A DNA stretch of 29,114 nucleotides, from positions 1-29,114 of the forward strand of contig JAEZYZ010000512.1 in the NCBI GenBank assembly GCA_023418705.1. Reading direction: 5' to 3'. The first letter of the stretch is position 1, and every line of letters starts with the position of its first letter. Positions 1 to 7,447 of this stretch are shown here, piece after piece. The notes under the pieces were generated by a model. The model was not told the origin of the DNA. It saw only the letters and a list, made by a program, of their open reading frames with translations, and made no database searches. Position numbers and translations under genes: made by a program. This DNA comes from Pseudomonadota bacterium. GTDB taxonomy: Bacteria > Myxococcota_A > Polyangia > Polyangiales > Polyangiaceae.

Positions 1-1
1 G

Positions 2-502
2 CGCGCGGGCCGTCCCCGCCCCGCCGAGCGGCGGTCGGCGCCGGGTCTGGCGCCGTCGCTCGAGCGCGCGGCGAACGCCGACGAGGTGATCGTCGCCTTG
101 GCCGCGGAGCTGTGCGAGCTCTGCCGCGGCGCCGCGATCTTCGCCAGCCGCGGGGATCGCTTCGACGGCCGCATCGCGACCGACGGGCTCGACGCCGTGC
201 GCGAGCTGACGCTGCACAGCTCCGAGCCGAGCGTTCTGTCGCGCGGCATCGCGGCAGGCTATTTCTTCGGCCCCTTGCCGGATGATCCCTTCCACACGCG
301 GCTGGGCGCCGTGCTGGGCGCCGAGCCCGGGGACGACGTGTACTCGGTGCCGGTGCTGGTCGCCGATCGGGTGGCGCTGGTCGTGGTCGCCGCTCACCTG
401 CTGAAGGTGCTGGACAGCACCCGCCAGATGGATGAGCTGGTACGGCGCGCCGGTGAAGCGCTGATGAGCATCGTGCGCCGGCGCAAACAAGGTGAGCCAT
501 GA
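2..502 (+). CDS. C-terminal part of a GAF-like domain protein (5' end outside window)
   Basis: The frame is open without a stop from base 2, so this is the last 166 residues of a longer protein. An internal GTG at 86 is possible as a start but is not needed. The visible part begins with a Pro/Arg/Ala-rich linker and then a compact alpha/beta domain of about 130 residues. It includes a strand segment (VYSVPVLVADRVALVVVAA) followed by a C-terminal helix, the pattern at the end of GAF-type sensory domains. The TGA stop overlaps the ATG of the mutase gene (ATGA, 499-502), so the two are probably translationally coupled. This makes a role in controlling or assisting the mutase operon conceivable, but that is only inferred from position. 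The family assignment is by overall pattern; I cannot name the N-terminal domains. Confidence 0.6.
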   Translation, partial: RAGRPRPAERRSAPGLAPSLERAANADEVIVALAAELCELCRGAAIFASRGDRFDGRIATDGLDAVRELTLHSSEPSVLSRGIAAGYFFGPLPDDPFHTRLGAVLGAEPGDDVYSVPVLVADRVALVVVAAHLLKVLDSTRQMDELVRRAGEALMSIVRRRKQGEP

Positions 503-2643
503 CCTTCAAACCCCCCCCCGCCTGGCGAGCGCTGGCGCTCGGCGAGCTCAAACGACGGACGCCGGAAGACCTGGTGTGGCACACGCCAGAGGGGATCGCC
601 GTCGCGCCGCTGTTCACCGAAGCGGATCTCGAGAGGATCGGCTTCACGCCCACGCTGCCCGGCCAGTTCCCCTACGTGCGCGGCGCCCACGCCACCATGT
701 ACCCGGGCCGACCGTGGACGATCCGCCAGTACGCCGGGTTCTCGACGGCCGAGGAATCGAACGCCTTCTACCGCCGCGCGCTCGAACGCGGGCAGACGGG
801 CCTCAGCGTGGCCTTCGACCTGCCGACCCACCGCGGCTACGACAGCGATCATCCGCGGGTCCTCGGCGACGTCGGAAAGGCCGGCGTCGCGATCGACTCG
901 GTCGAAGACATGAAGCGGCTGTTCGACGGCATTCCGCTCGACCAGGTCAGCGTGTCGATGACCATGAACGGGGCCGTGCTGCCGGTCCTGGCCTGTTTTC
1001 TGGTCGCGGCCGAGGAGCAAGGGGTCTCGCCGCAGGCGCTCTCCGGCACGATTCAGAACGACATCTTGAAAGAGTTCATGGTCCGCAACACGTACATCTA
1101 CCCCCCGCGGGACTCGATGCGCATCGTGGCGGACGTGATCGAGCACGCGAGCCGGAACATGCCGCGCTTCAACTCGGTCTCGATTTCTGGCTATCACATG
1201 CAGGAGGCCGGCGCGACCGCCGATCTGGAGCTCGCGTTCACGCTGGCGGACGGGCTCGAGTACGTGAACGCCGCCGTCGCCCGCGGCCTGACCGTCGACG
1301 AGTTCGCGCCCCGGCTGTCGTTCTTCTTCGGCATCGGCATGAACTTCTTCATGGAGGTGGCGAAGTTGCGGGCGGCCCGGATGCTCTGGGCGACCCTGAT
1401 GAAAGAGCGCCACGCGCCGAACAACCCCCGCAGCGTGCTGCTCCGGACGCACTGCCAGACCTCCGGGGTGAGCCTGACCGAGCAGGATCCGCTCAACAAC
1501 ATCGTGCGCACCACCGTCGAGGCGCTGGCCGCGGTCCTCGGCGGCACCCAGAGCCTGCACACCAACGCCTTCGACGAAGCGCTGGCGCTGCCGAGCGACA
1601 CCTCCGCCAAGGTGGCGCTCGACACGCAGCTCATTTTGGCTGAGGAAGCGGGGCTCACCCGCGTCATCGATCCGCTGGGCGGCTCGTATTTCATCGAAGC
1701 GTTGACGGCCTCGCTCGCCGACAAGGCCCGCGCGCACCTGGTGGAGATCGACGCGCTCGGCGGCATGACCCGCGCTATCGAGGCGGGGTTGCCCCAGCGC
1801 CGCATCGAGGAGGCCGCCGCAAGGCGGCAGGCGCGCGTCGATCGCGGTGAAGATGTGGTCGTCGGGGTCAACGCCTACCGGAGCGAGGCGCAGGAGCAGC
1901 CGAGCGTGCGCAAGATCGACAACGCGGGCGTGCGCGCGCGGCAGCTGGAGCAGCTTGGCCGAGTAAAGGCCTCGCGAGACGCCGCCGCTGTACAGGAGGC
2001 GCTGGCCGCCTTGCGCGCGGCCGCCGAGGGCGAGGGCAATCTCTTGCAAGCTTCGGTGGTGGCCGCGCGGGCGCGCGCGACGGTGGGGGAGATCAGCGCG
2101 GCGCTCGAGCAAGTGTTCGGCCGGCACCAGGGGGCGGCGCAGGCCGTGTCCGGGGTCTTCGCCTCCGAGTACGAGCAGGATCCGGCCTGGCAGGCGCTGC
2201 ACCGGCGGGTCGAGGCCTTCGCTCGCGCGCAAGGCCGGCGACCGCGCGTCCTGGTCGCCAAGCTCGGGCAAGACGGCCACGATCGCGGCGCCAAGGTGAT
2301 CGCTGCCGCGCTGGCCGACCTCGGCTTCGACGTGGACCTCGGGGCGCTGTTCCAGACGCCCGAGGAGGTCGCGCGACAAGCGGTCGACAACGACGTGCAC
2401 CTGGTCGGCGTGTCCACCCAGGCCGGCGCGCACGACACGCTCGTGCCCCTGCTCATCGAGGAGCTCGGGCGCCTCGGCGCGTCGGACGTGCTCGTGGTGT
2501 GCGGCGGGGTCATTCCAGCTGCGGACGCCGCCGAGCTCGAACGCGCGGGGGTCCGGCTGGTGTTCGGGCCGGGAACGCCGATCCCCGCGGCGGCGGCGCG
2601 CATGCTCGATCTGCTGGAGCAGGGGGCCGGTCGAGGTGGGTGA
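499..2643 (+). CDS. mcm: Methylmalonyl-CoA mutase, single-chain (catalytic plus cobalamin domains)
   Basis: Isomerises (R)-methylmalonyl-CoA and succinyl-CoA with adenosylcobalamin, in propionyl-CoA/odd-chain catabolism or its reverse. The 714 residues match the usual length of the catalytic chain. The N-terminal TIM barrel carries the family signatures: Tyr68 in TMYPGRPWTIRQYAG, FDLPTHRGYDSDHPRV (107-121), GTIQNDILKEFMVRNTYIYPP near 183-203, His233 in GYHMQEAGAT, and a THCQTSG substrate segment. The C-terminal B12 domain has DxHxxG with the cobalt-ligating His594 (DGHDRG, 592-597) and a GG-containing strand (CGGVIP). The middle B12 motif, normally SxL, reads S639-T-Q641. No small (beta) subunit gene is adjacent, so a homodimeric enzyme is likely. 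The start is fixed by the ATGA overlap with the preceding gene; MeaB follows with an 8-base overlap. Confidence 0.96.
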   Translation: MTFKPPPAWRALALGELKRRTPEDLVWHTPEGIAVAPLFTEADLERIGFTPTLPGQFPYVRGAHATMYPGRPWTIRQYAGFSTAEESNAFYRRALERGQTGLSVAFDLPTHRGYDSDHPRVLGDVGKAGVAIDSVEDMKRLFDGIPLDQVSVSMTMNGAVLPVLACFLVAAEEQGVSPQALSGTIQNDILKEFMVRNTYIYPPRDSMRIVADVIEHASRNMPRFNSVSISGYHMQEAGATADLELAFTLADGLEYVNAAVARGLTVDEFAPRLSFFFGIGMNFFMEVAKLRAARMLWATLMKERHAPNNPRSVLLRTHCQTSGVSLTEQDPLNNIVRTTVEALAAVLGGTQSLHTNAFDEALALPSDTSAKVALDTQLILAEEAGLTRVIDPLGGSYFIEALTASLADKARAHLVEIDALGGMTRAIEAGLPQRRIEEAAARRQARVDRGEDVVVGVNAYRSEAQEQPSVRKIDNAGVRARQLEQLGRVKASRDAAAVQEALAALRAAAEGEGNLLQASVVAARARATVGEISAALEQVFGRHQGAAQAVSGVFASEYEQDPAWQALHRRVEAFARAQGRRPRVLVAKLGQDGHDRGAKVIAAALADLGFDVDLGALFQTPEEVARQAVDNDVHLVGVSTQAGAHDTLVPLLIEELGRLGASDVLVVCGGVIPAADAAELERAGVRLVFGPGTPIPAAAARMLDLLEQGAGRGG

Positions 2644-3622
2644 GGCCAGCCGCGGCGTGGGCGTCGAGGCGCTGGCCCGCGCCGTCCAGCGCGGCGAGCG
2701 TCGAGCGCTGGCCAAGGCCATCACCTTGGTGGAGAGCACCCGCGCCGACGATCGCGCGCTGACCGCTCGCCTGCTGGAGCTGCTGGGTGGCGCGGCCAAG
2801 GCCACGATGCGCGTCGGCGTCAGCGGCGTTCCGGGGGCGGGGAAGAGCACCTTCATCGACGCCCTGGGCGCGCTGTTGGTGGAGGCAGGGCACAAGGTCG
2901 CGGTCTTGAGCGTCGATCCTTCCAGTGCGCGGACCGGCGGCAGCGTGCTCGGGGACAAGACCCGGATGACGCGGCTGTCCGCTTCGCCCAATGCCTTCAT
3001 CCGCCCGAGCCCCAGCGCTGGCGCCCTCGGAGGCATCGGCGCCCACACGCGCGAGGCGATCGCGGTGTGCGAGGCAGCCGGCCACGACGTGGTGCTGGTG
3101 GAGACCGTGGGCAGCGGACAGCTCGAGCAGACCGTGACTGGCGTCGTCGATCACCTGCTCTTGCTCTTGATACCGGCGGCGGGCGACGAGCTGCAGGGCA
3201 TCAAACGCGGGGTGCTCGAGCTGTGCGACGTGGTGGGCATCAACAAGTGCGACGGCCCGCTGGCGCCGCTCTGCGAGACCACCCGCGCGCAGTACCAGGC
3301 CGCGCTGTCGCTGCTGCGGGGTCGCCACGCCCCGCCGGTGGTGTGCCTGAGCGCTCGATCGGGCAGCGGGGTGCGAGAGGTCTGGGACCTGCTCGAGCAA
3401 CGTCACCGAGCGCTCGGCGACGGCGGCCTCGACGCTCGGCGCAAGGCGCAGCGGCTCGGGGCTCTGGACGAGCGGGTCGACGCCGGCTTGCGCGCCGCGG
3501 TGCTGGAGCGGCCGGAGGTGCAGCAGGAGCTCGACCAGGCCCGGCGGGCGGTGGAGCGGGGACAGATCGGCCCAGAACGGGCCGCCGAGCGCGTGCTCGA
3601 TCGGGTCCGTCGGGGCGCCTGA
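2636..3622 (+). CDS. meaB: MeaB/ArgK-family GTPase, mutase chaperone (copy 1)
   Basis: A G3E P-loop GTPase that protects methylmalonyl-CoA mutase and gates cofactor loading by GTP hydrolysis. 328 residues. G1 is GVPGAGKST (64-72), the switch region is VDPSSARTGGSVLGDKTRM, and G3 is ETVGSGQ (157-163). A GDELQGIKRG switch III-like segment follows, and G4 is N204-K-C-D207. The C-terminal region is a charged helical arm, as in the proteobacterial MeaB/E. coli ArgK branch where it dimerises. The GTG start at 2636 lies inside the end of the mutase gene (8-base overlap), with GAGG just upstream; this coupling fits stoichiometric production with its client. The next gene is convergent and only 2 bases away. 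It differs clearly from the second MeaB at 10354-11388. Confidence 0.93.
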   Translation: MGEASRGVGVEALARAVQRGERRALAKAITLVESTRADDRALTARLLELLGGAAKATMRVGVSGVPGAGKSTFIDALGALLVEAGHKVAVLSVDPSSARTGGSVLGDKTRMTRLSASPNAFIRPSPSAGALGGIGAHTREAIAVCEAAGHDVVLVETVGSGQLEQTVTGVVDHLLLLLIPAAGDELQGIKRGVLELCDVVGINKCDGPLAPLCETTRAQYQAALSLLRGRHAPPVVCLSARSGSGVREVWDLLEQRHRALGDGGLDARRKAQRLGALDERVDAGLRAAVLERPEVQQELDQARRAVERGQIGPERAAERVLDRVRRGA

Positions 3623-3624
3623 TC

Positions 3625-4122
3625 TCAGCCGCTGCTCGCGGCGGCCTCGAACGCTCGGACCACCTCGGGCGGCGCCTGGACCAGCTCGATGAGCACGCCG
3701 CTGCCGCCGATCGGCGCCTGGTCGTTGCCTTTGGGGTGGATGAAGCAGACGTCGTGGCCGCCCGCTCCCTTGCGAATGCCGCCCGGCGCGAAGCGCACCC
3801 CCCGCGCGCCCAGCCAGGCGACCGCGCTCGCCAGATCGTCCACCCACAGGCCGACGTGGTTGAGCGCGGGCTCGTGCACGCGAGGTTTTTTCTCCGGGTC
3901 GACCGGCTGCATGAGGTCGACCTCCACCTGCAGCCGGCCGGCGCCGGCGACGACCACGTCTTCGTCGACGTTCTCGCGGGCGCTCTGGTAGCCGTGCACG
4001 CGCTGAAAGCCGAGCAGCCCGACCCACAGCCGCGACAGCTCCGCCTTGTCGAGCGCGCCGACGGCGATCTGTTGCACGCCCAGCACGCGAAACGGGCGCT
4101 CGGGAGGCGGGTCGTCGGCCAC
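3625..4122 (-). CDS. VOC-fold protein, methylmalonyl-CoA epimerase/glyoxalase-like
   Basis: 165 residues with two beta-alpha-beta-beta-beta modules of the vicinal-oxygen-chelate fold. The second module is very epimerase-like: ALNHVGLWVDDL, then GAGGHDVCFIHPKG and GVLIELVQ, with His89 and Glu146 at the expected metal-ligand positions. In the first module the usual His of the HIAV-type strand is Gln18 (VQQIAV), as in some glyoxalase I proteins that use Gln there. The location opposite mcm-meaB supports methylmalonyl-CoA epimerase, which supplies the R epimer to the mutase, but the altered first ligand leaves a glyoxalase or other VOC role open. The GTG start at 4122 comes 5 bases after the stop of the outer-membrane gene, so the two form an operon. 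Longer readings of the frame would overlap that gene and are not homologous. Confidence 0.75.
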   Translation of the reverse strand: MADDPPPERPFRVLGVQQIAVGALDKAELSRLWVGLLGFQRVHGYQSARENVDEDVVVAGAGRLQVEVDLMQPVDPEKKPRVHEPALNHVGLWVDDLASAVAWLGARGVRFAPGGIRKGAGGHDVCFIHPKGNDQAPIGGSGVLIELVQAPPEVVRAFEAAASSG

Positions 4123-4127
4123 GGCGC

Positions 4128-4859
4128 TCAGAACACCCGCCCTTGCACGCCCGCCTGCAGCTCGAGCGACGCGCTGATCGCGCGCACCACCCCCACGGTC
4201 ATGCCCCCCGCGAAGAACGCCCCGAAGTTCTCGTTGAAATCGAAATGGGGCCCGGCGGCGACGTGAAACACCAGGTCTTGCTTGTAGTCGATGTCGAAGC
4301 CGGGCAGCTGATACTCGGGCGACGCTTGGGCGCCCTCGAAGCTCCAACCGATGGCGGGCTGAATGAACACCTTGAAGGGTGAATCGGCCGTCATGTACAG
4401 CCGTGCCCCCACCCCGAGGAGCACCTGCGGGTCGGTGTCGGTCTCGTCCTCGCCGCTCAACCCGAAGCGCGCCCAGGCGAACGGCTCGAAAAAATCGAGC
4501 AGCGCGAAGCTTATCCCGAGATCGGCGGCGAACGGCGCTGCGTGCCCGCAAAACTTTTGTTGATCCTCGCCCTTGGCGGGATCGGGCTCGGTGCAGAACG
4601 GCGAGTTGTCGTAGCGGAACACCATCCGGTAGCCGCCCACCAGGCCCACCCGCAGACCGAGCTGTCCGAAGTGACCGTAGTCCGGCTCGTCCTCGCTGGT
4701 GTCCGGGGCGCCGGCGCGGTCCGCACCGTCACCAGCCCCTTGCGCCGACGCTGGCGGGGCGCCGAGCAGGGCCATGCAGAAGCTCGCGGCGAAGATCGGG
4801 GTGCGCACGCCCGAGACGATAGACCAAGCCGGGCGCCGGGCTCCACTGTCGCGTCGCAT
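4128..4859 (-). CDS. Putative outer-membrane beta-barrel protein
   Basis: 243 residues. The N-terminus has a basic region and a hydrophobic stretch (IFAASFCMALLGAPP) ending in an ASA-Q signal-peptidase I site near residue 39. An acidic linker follows, then repeated amphipathic strands rich in Gly and aromatic residues (LGLRVGLVGGYRMVF, LLGVGARLYMT, VFIQPAIGWSF, FHVAAGPHFDF), and a C-terminal phenylalanine, which is typical of BAM-assembled barrels. Two cysteines in the first third (PFCTEP and KFCGHA) could form a disulfide. I do not recognise a named family. The ATG at 4859 has no good ribosome site; an in-frame GTG near 4809 would give a shorter signal peptide. It is the first gene of a two-gene operon with the VOC protein, but no functional link can be read from the sequence. 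Confidence 0.72.
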   Translation of the reverse strand: MRRDSGARRPAWSIVSGVRTPIFAASFCMALLGAPPASAQGAGDGADRAGAPDTSEDEPDYGHFGQLGLRVGLVGGYRMVFRYDNSPFCTEPDPAKGEDQQKFCGHAAPFAADLGISFALLDFFEPFAWARFGLSGEDETDTDPQVLLGVGARLYMTADSPFKVFIQPAIGWSFEGAQASPEYQLPGFDIDYKQDLVFHVAAGPHFDFNENFGAFFAGGMTVGVVRAISASLELQAGVQGRVF

Positions 4860-5289
4860 GGGCTAAAATCAACGCTCTTTTCCGGCGGGCGCCCGATGCG
4901 CTGCGGAGAGGACGAGCGCCCGCTTGCGAGCGACCTGCTTTGCAAAACCCGAGTGCCAAGGCTTGGGCGCTAAGATCAGCCAGGTCGATGCTGGCCGAAG
5001 CGGCACCGCGAGCTCCCTTGAATTTTTCACGGCAAGGCGCGGAAGAGCGGAAGATTTTGGGATTGAGGATGGGGTCTGAAGCGGGCGTGGGTGCGTGGGT
5101 CGTCACAGCGATTCACGTCGCGCCGGTCGAGATCGACACCGAATCGGGGACCGACGACGTCGGCCCCCCTTCCGATCTTCCGACCTTCCTGCAACCAATC
5201 TCCGAGCCAGACTCGTCGACACAGCTCGCTGTCTCCGTCGTGAAATCCGTTCTCACCGACTCGAGGTGGGCCGAACGTGCTCGGCCGTT
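4860..5289. other. Non-coding interval with a degenerate repeat-like tract and stem-loops
   Basis: About 430 bases with lower GC than the surroundings and no convincing gene. It should contain the promoter of the minus-strand barrel gene at 4859, but I cannot identify one. Around 5025-5065 there is a purine-rich tract (CACGGCAAGGCGCGGAAG, then AGCGGAAGATTTTGGG) resembling the 'gcaaggcgcgaagacgcgaag' type of dispersed intergenic repeat found in many environmental genomes. A short palindrome (CCAAG-G-CTTGG) lies at 4956-4966. Small open frames across the interval lack coding bias and ribosome sites. Confidence 0.5.
5269..5286 (-). terminator. Stem-loop just after the aconitase-like gene
   Basis: A perfect 6-bp inverted repeat (GGCCGA, 6-base loop, TCGGCC) starts 3 bases past the TAG stop of the minus-strand gene at 5290. 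The placement suits a transcript 3' end, but there is no T-run on the downstream side. It may be a processing or stability hairpin rather than a factor-independent terminator. Confidence 0.3.
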
Positions 5290-7107
5290 CTAACTGCTGC
5301 GCGCGCCGCTCTTCGGGGTGGCGGCGGGAGCGGCCGCTGCCTTCGTTCCGCCGGCGAGCACCCACTGGCGCTCGTCCTCGACGGCGCGCCAGACGAGCTC
5401 GACCGGGGTGTCGTCAGCGCTGGCCGAGAGGGCGCCGGGCGTCGCGGTCGCGAGCGCGGGGAGCCGAAGGGTGCGCTTGCCCGCGAGCGCGGCGCAGGTC
5501 CGTTCGTCGGCTTGCAGCGCGGCCACGCCGACGGCGGCGAGCAGCGTCGCCAGGTGGGCGGGCAGCGCGGGCGCGATCACGGCGCGCACGGCGTGCGGCT
5601 GGCGGGTGGCTTCGTCGCCGAACCAGCGGGCGTCGTCCAGCGAAGCGAGCAGCAGGGCCACCGGGCCCTCGGCGGCGCCGCGCCAATCGCGTCGCGCGAA
5701 AAGCGACAGCTCGAGCGGCGCGCCGAAGGGGGGCGCCGTCCCGGGTGGCTTCGAGGGGAGGTTGCCGGCGGCGCCTTCGGCCTTGCCCTTGGTCTTGCCC
5801 TTGCGGACGATCAGCACGTCATCGGTCGGCAGCGAGCGCGGCACGGTGACCCGCACCGGACGCTTGAACGAGCGCGGATCGCCGATTTGGCCCGAGGCGA
5901 CGGCGTACGCCAGCGTCTCGGCCGAGCCGACCGCAAAGCGAGCCGCGGGCGCGAGCCCCGGCTCGGGATCGAACGTGCGCAGCGACAAGCCCCCGGGGAC
6001 CGGCGGGTAGAGCTCGCTCGTCAGCACGCGCTGGTCGGGCTCGATCAACCGCGCGCCGGTGGCGATCAAGTCCACCAGCGCCCCCGATTGGGCGAGCACC
6101 TCCAGGGCCTGGCGGGACGGGGGGGCCAGCAGCAGGTCGAGGCGCGGCGGCACGCGCTTGCTCTTGAGGAGCGCCGCGGCGGCGAGCAGGTCGCGCAGCG
6201 GGGCACCGGCGTCGCCGCCGATCACGACCTGGTACACGGGCTTGCCGGCGAGCTCGCGCACGGCGCGCACCTCGCCCGCCTCATCCATGATGAGCGGGTC
6301 GATGGCGGACAGGTCGACCGTGATGACGTCGTCGCAGGGAGCGCCCGGATCCGGCAAGAGGCTGCGGTGCGCCTTGGAGCGGCGCTGGTCGCGGAGGTAG
6401 ACCTCCGTCTTTTCGTCGCTGACGAACAGCGCGCCGGCAGCGCCCAGCTGAGGGGCGAGCGCACAGAGCACCGCGCGCTCCGCGACCGACAGCAGCCGCG
6501 CGCTGGGTCCGGCGAACTCCAGCACCACCGGGGCGCCGTACTTTTCGTCGACGGCGCGGATGCTTTGTGCGAGGCCGCGCCGGAGCAGCTCGAGCGCGAC
6601 GTCGCGCACGCACACGAAGGGTCGGAGCTTGCCGCTCAGCAGGACCTGGACGCTGCGCTGGGGCCGCAAGAGCACGCTGCCGTGGACCAGCGCCTCCCCG
6701 AGCTGAGCGGGCGAGACCGTCAGCGTCAACATGCCGGCGCCGCCGACGGAGGCGAGGCGCGGCTCGTCCGTGAGCGCCAGCCGCGCAGGGCTGCCGAAGC
6801 GCTCCAAGTGCACCGCGGCGGGGAAGCCGATGCCGGGCCGGGCGACGAGCATCCCGTACTGCAGCGCCGCACGCGAGATGCGATCGGGCGCGGCGGTGTC
6901 GATGCTCAGGTCCCCGCTGTCGCTGACGCAGCGGGTCTCGTAGGCGACGGCCACCTCCGGAGCACACTTCTTCATGCCCAGGTCGAGCGCCTCGGCGAAC
7001 GCACGGTTCGGTGCGCGCGAGAGCACGACGTGGTCGACCTTCACGCGCACGAAATCTCGAACGAGGTTCGGATCGTCGGCGCGTCCGGCCAAGATCTTCT
7101 GTGTCAT
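5290..7107 (-). CDS. Aconitase-superfamily pseudoenzyme lacking all Fe-S ligands
   Basis: 605 residues from the ATG at 7107 (MTQKILAGRA, the usual aconitase opening). The ATG at 7140 lacks a ribosome site, while GGGGGA precedes 7107. The whole protein follows the bacterial Aquifex-type aconitase/LeuC plan: domain 1 with PGIGFPAAVHLERF (91-104) and LSGKLRPFVCVRDVALELL (157-175), SVAERAVLCALAPQLGA (207-223), an IDLS-like segment, SLRTF (375-379), AETLAYAVASGQIGDPR (396-412), and a C-terminal swivel-like domain (about 465-540) with AVRAVIAP. The active-site motifs are replaced: DSHT reads DEPR (114-117), GSCTNS reads GGDAGA (297-302, Cys to Asp299), CGPC reads QRVL (359-362, both Cys gone), RNFxGR reads DPEPG, and the GSSREH region reads WFGDEAT (495-501). 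Intact coding and full length argue for a functional non-enzymatic or altered protein rather than a dead gene. Its role is unknown. Confidence 0.85.
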   Translation of the reverse strand: MTQKILAGRADDPNLVRDFVRVKVDHVVLSRAPNRAFAEALDLGMKKCAPEVAVAYETRCVSDSGDLSIDTAAPDRISRAALQYGMLVARPGIGFPAAVHLERFGSPARLALTDEPRLASVGGAGMLTLTVSPAQLGEALVHGSVLLRPQRSVQVLLSGKLRPFVCVRDVALELLRRGLAQSIRAVDEKYGAPVVLEFAGPSARLLSVAERAVLCALAPQLGAAGALFVSDEKTEVYLRDQRRSKAHRSLLPDPGAPCDDVITVDLSAIDPLIMDEAGEVRAVRELAGKPVYQVVIGGDAGAPLRDLLAAAALLKSKRVPPRLDLLLAPPSRQALEVLAQSGALVDLIATGARLIEPDQRVLTSELYPPVPGGLSLRTFDPEPGLAPAARFAVGSAETLAYAVASGQIGDPRSFKRPVRVTVPRSLPTDDVLIVRKGKTKGKAEGAAGNLPSKPPGTAPPFGAPLELSLFARRDWRGAAEGPVALLLASLDDARWFGDEATRQPHAVRAVIAPALPAHLATLLAAVGVAALQADERTCAALAGKRTLRLPALATATPGALSASADDTPVELVWRAVEDERQWVLAGGTKAAAAPAATPKSGARSS

Positions 7108-7447
7108 TGTGCGGGGCGGGTCCCCCGCGCGCGCACGCATGATTAACGTTGCCAGCTCGGTTGCATGCCCCGGGGCGCTCCCGAGGGAGCGCGAAAGTAG
7201 CCGGCCTTGAGCGACAGGGTCAAGGACTGCAGATCGCCTTGGAGGACATCCTATGGTCGTGCTGCGGGCGCAAGGGGTCCGTGCGGGTGGCCGGGCCTCG
7301 CACCTTTCCCGCCGCCGGAGCGCGCGGGCAGTTCTCGGGGTAAGCGGCGGAAATAGCTTGATATTGGCGCCACGACTTCGCTAAGTAGCGGTCAACGGCC
7401 GGATAAATTCACGCACTCGGCTGGAACCGGCTACTCTCACACGCGTC
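7108..7447. promoter_or_regulatory. Divergent intergenic region between the aconitase-like and Roadblock genes
   Basis: About 340 bases separate the two divergent starts. It contains a perfect inverted repeat GCGCTCCC-GA-GGGAGCGC at 7175-7192, about 70 bases upstream of the minus-strand start, and an AT-richer patch at 7345-7415. For the plus-strand gene the best sigma70-like match is TTCACG (7408-7413), an 18-base spacer and TACTCT (7432-7437). It is weak, but it would put the transcript start within a few bases of the ATG at 7448. TTGATA at 7358-7363 is another possible -35, without a good -10. No coding frame here looks real. Confidence 0.35.

Noticed and set aside
394..3048. An 884-residue minus-strand open frame opposite mcm and meaB
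   Set aside because: Mirror frame of strongly conserved genes, with no recognisable motif and no ribosome site; explained by GC-biased third positions.
4939..4960. Sigma54-like promoter on the minus strand upstream of the barrel gene (TTGGCAC...TTTTGCA)
   Set aside because: The GG and GC elements are separated by 12 bases instead of the strict 10, so it should not be recognised.
4940..5293. Possible 117-residue gene on the plus strand
   Set aside because: No ribosome site, no third-position GC bias and no domain-like pattern; it runs through the repeat-like tract and the stem-loop.
5290..7140. Possibility that the aconitase-like gene is a decayed pseudogene
   Set aside because: The frame is uninterrupted over 605 codons, coding bias is normal, and structural segments are conserved while only active-site motifs differ.
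5095..7146. A 683-residue plus-strand open frame opposite the aconitase-like gene
   Set aside because: The minus-strand reading aligns throughout with aconitase domains, while the plus-strand reading is Arg/Gly/Ala low complexity.
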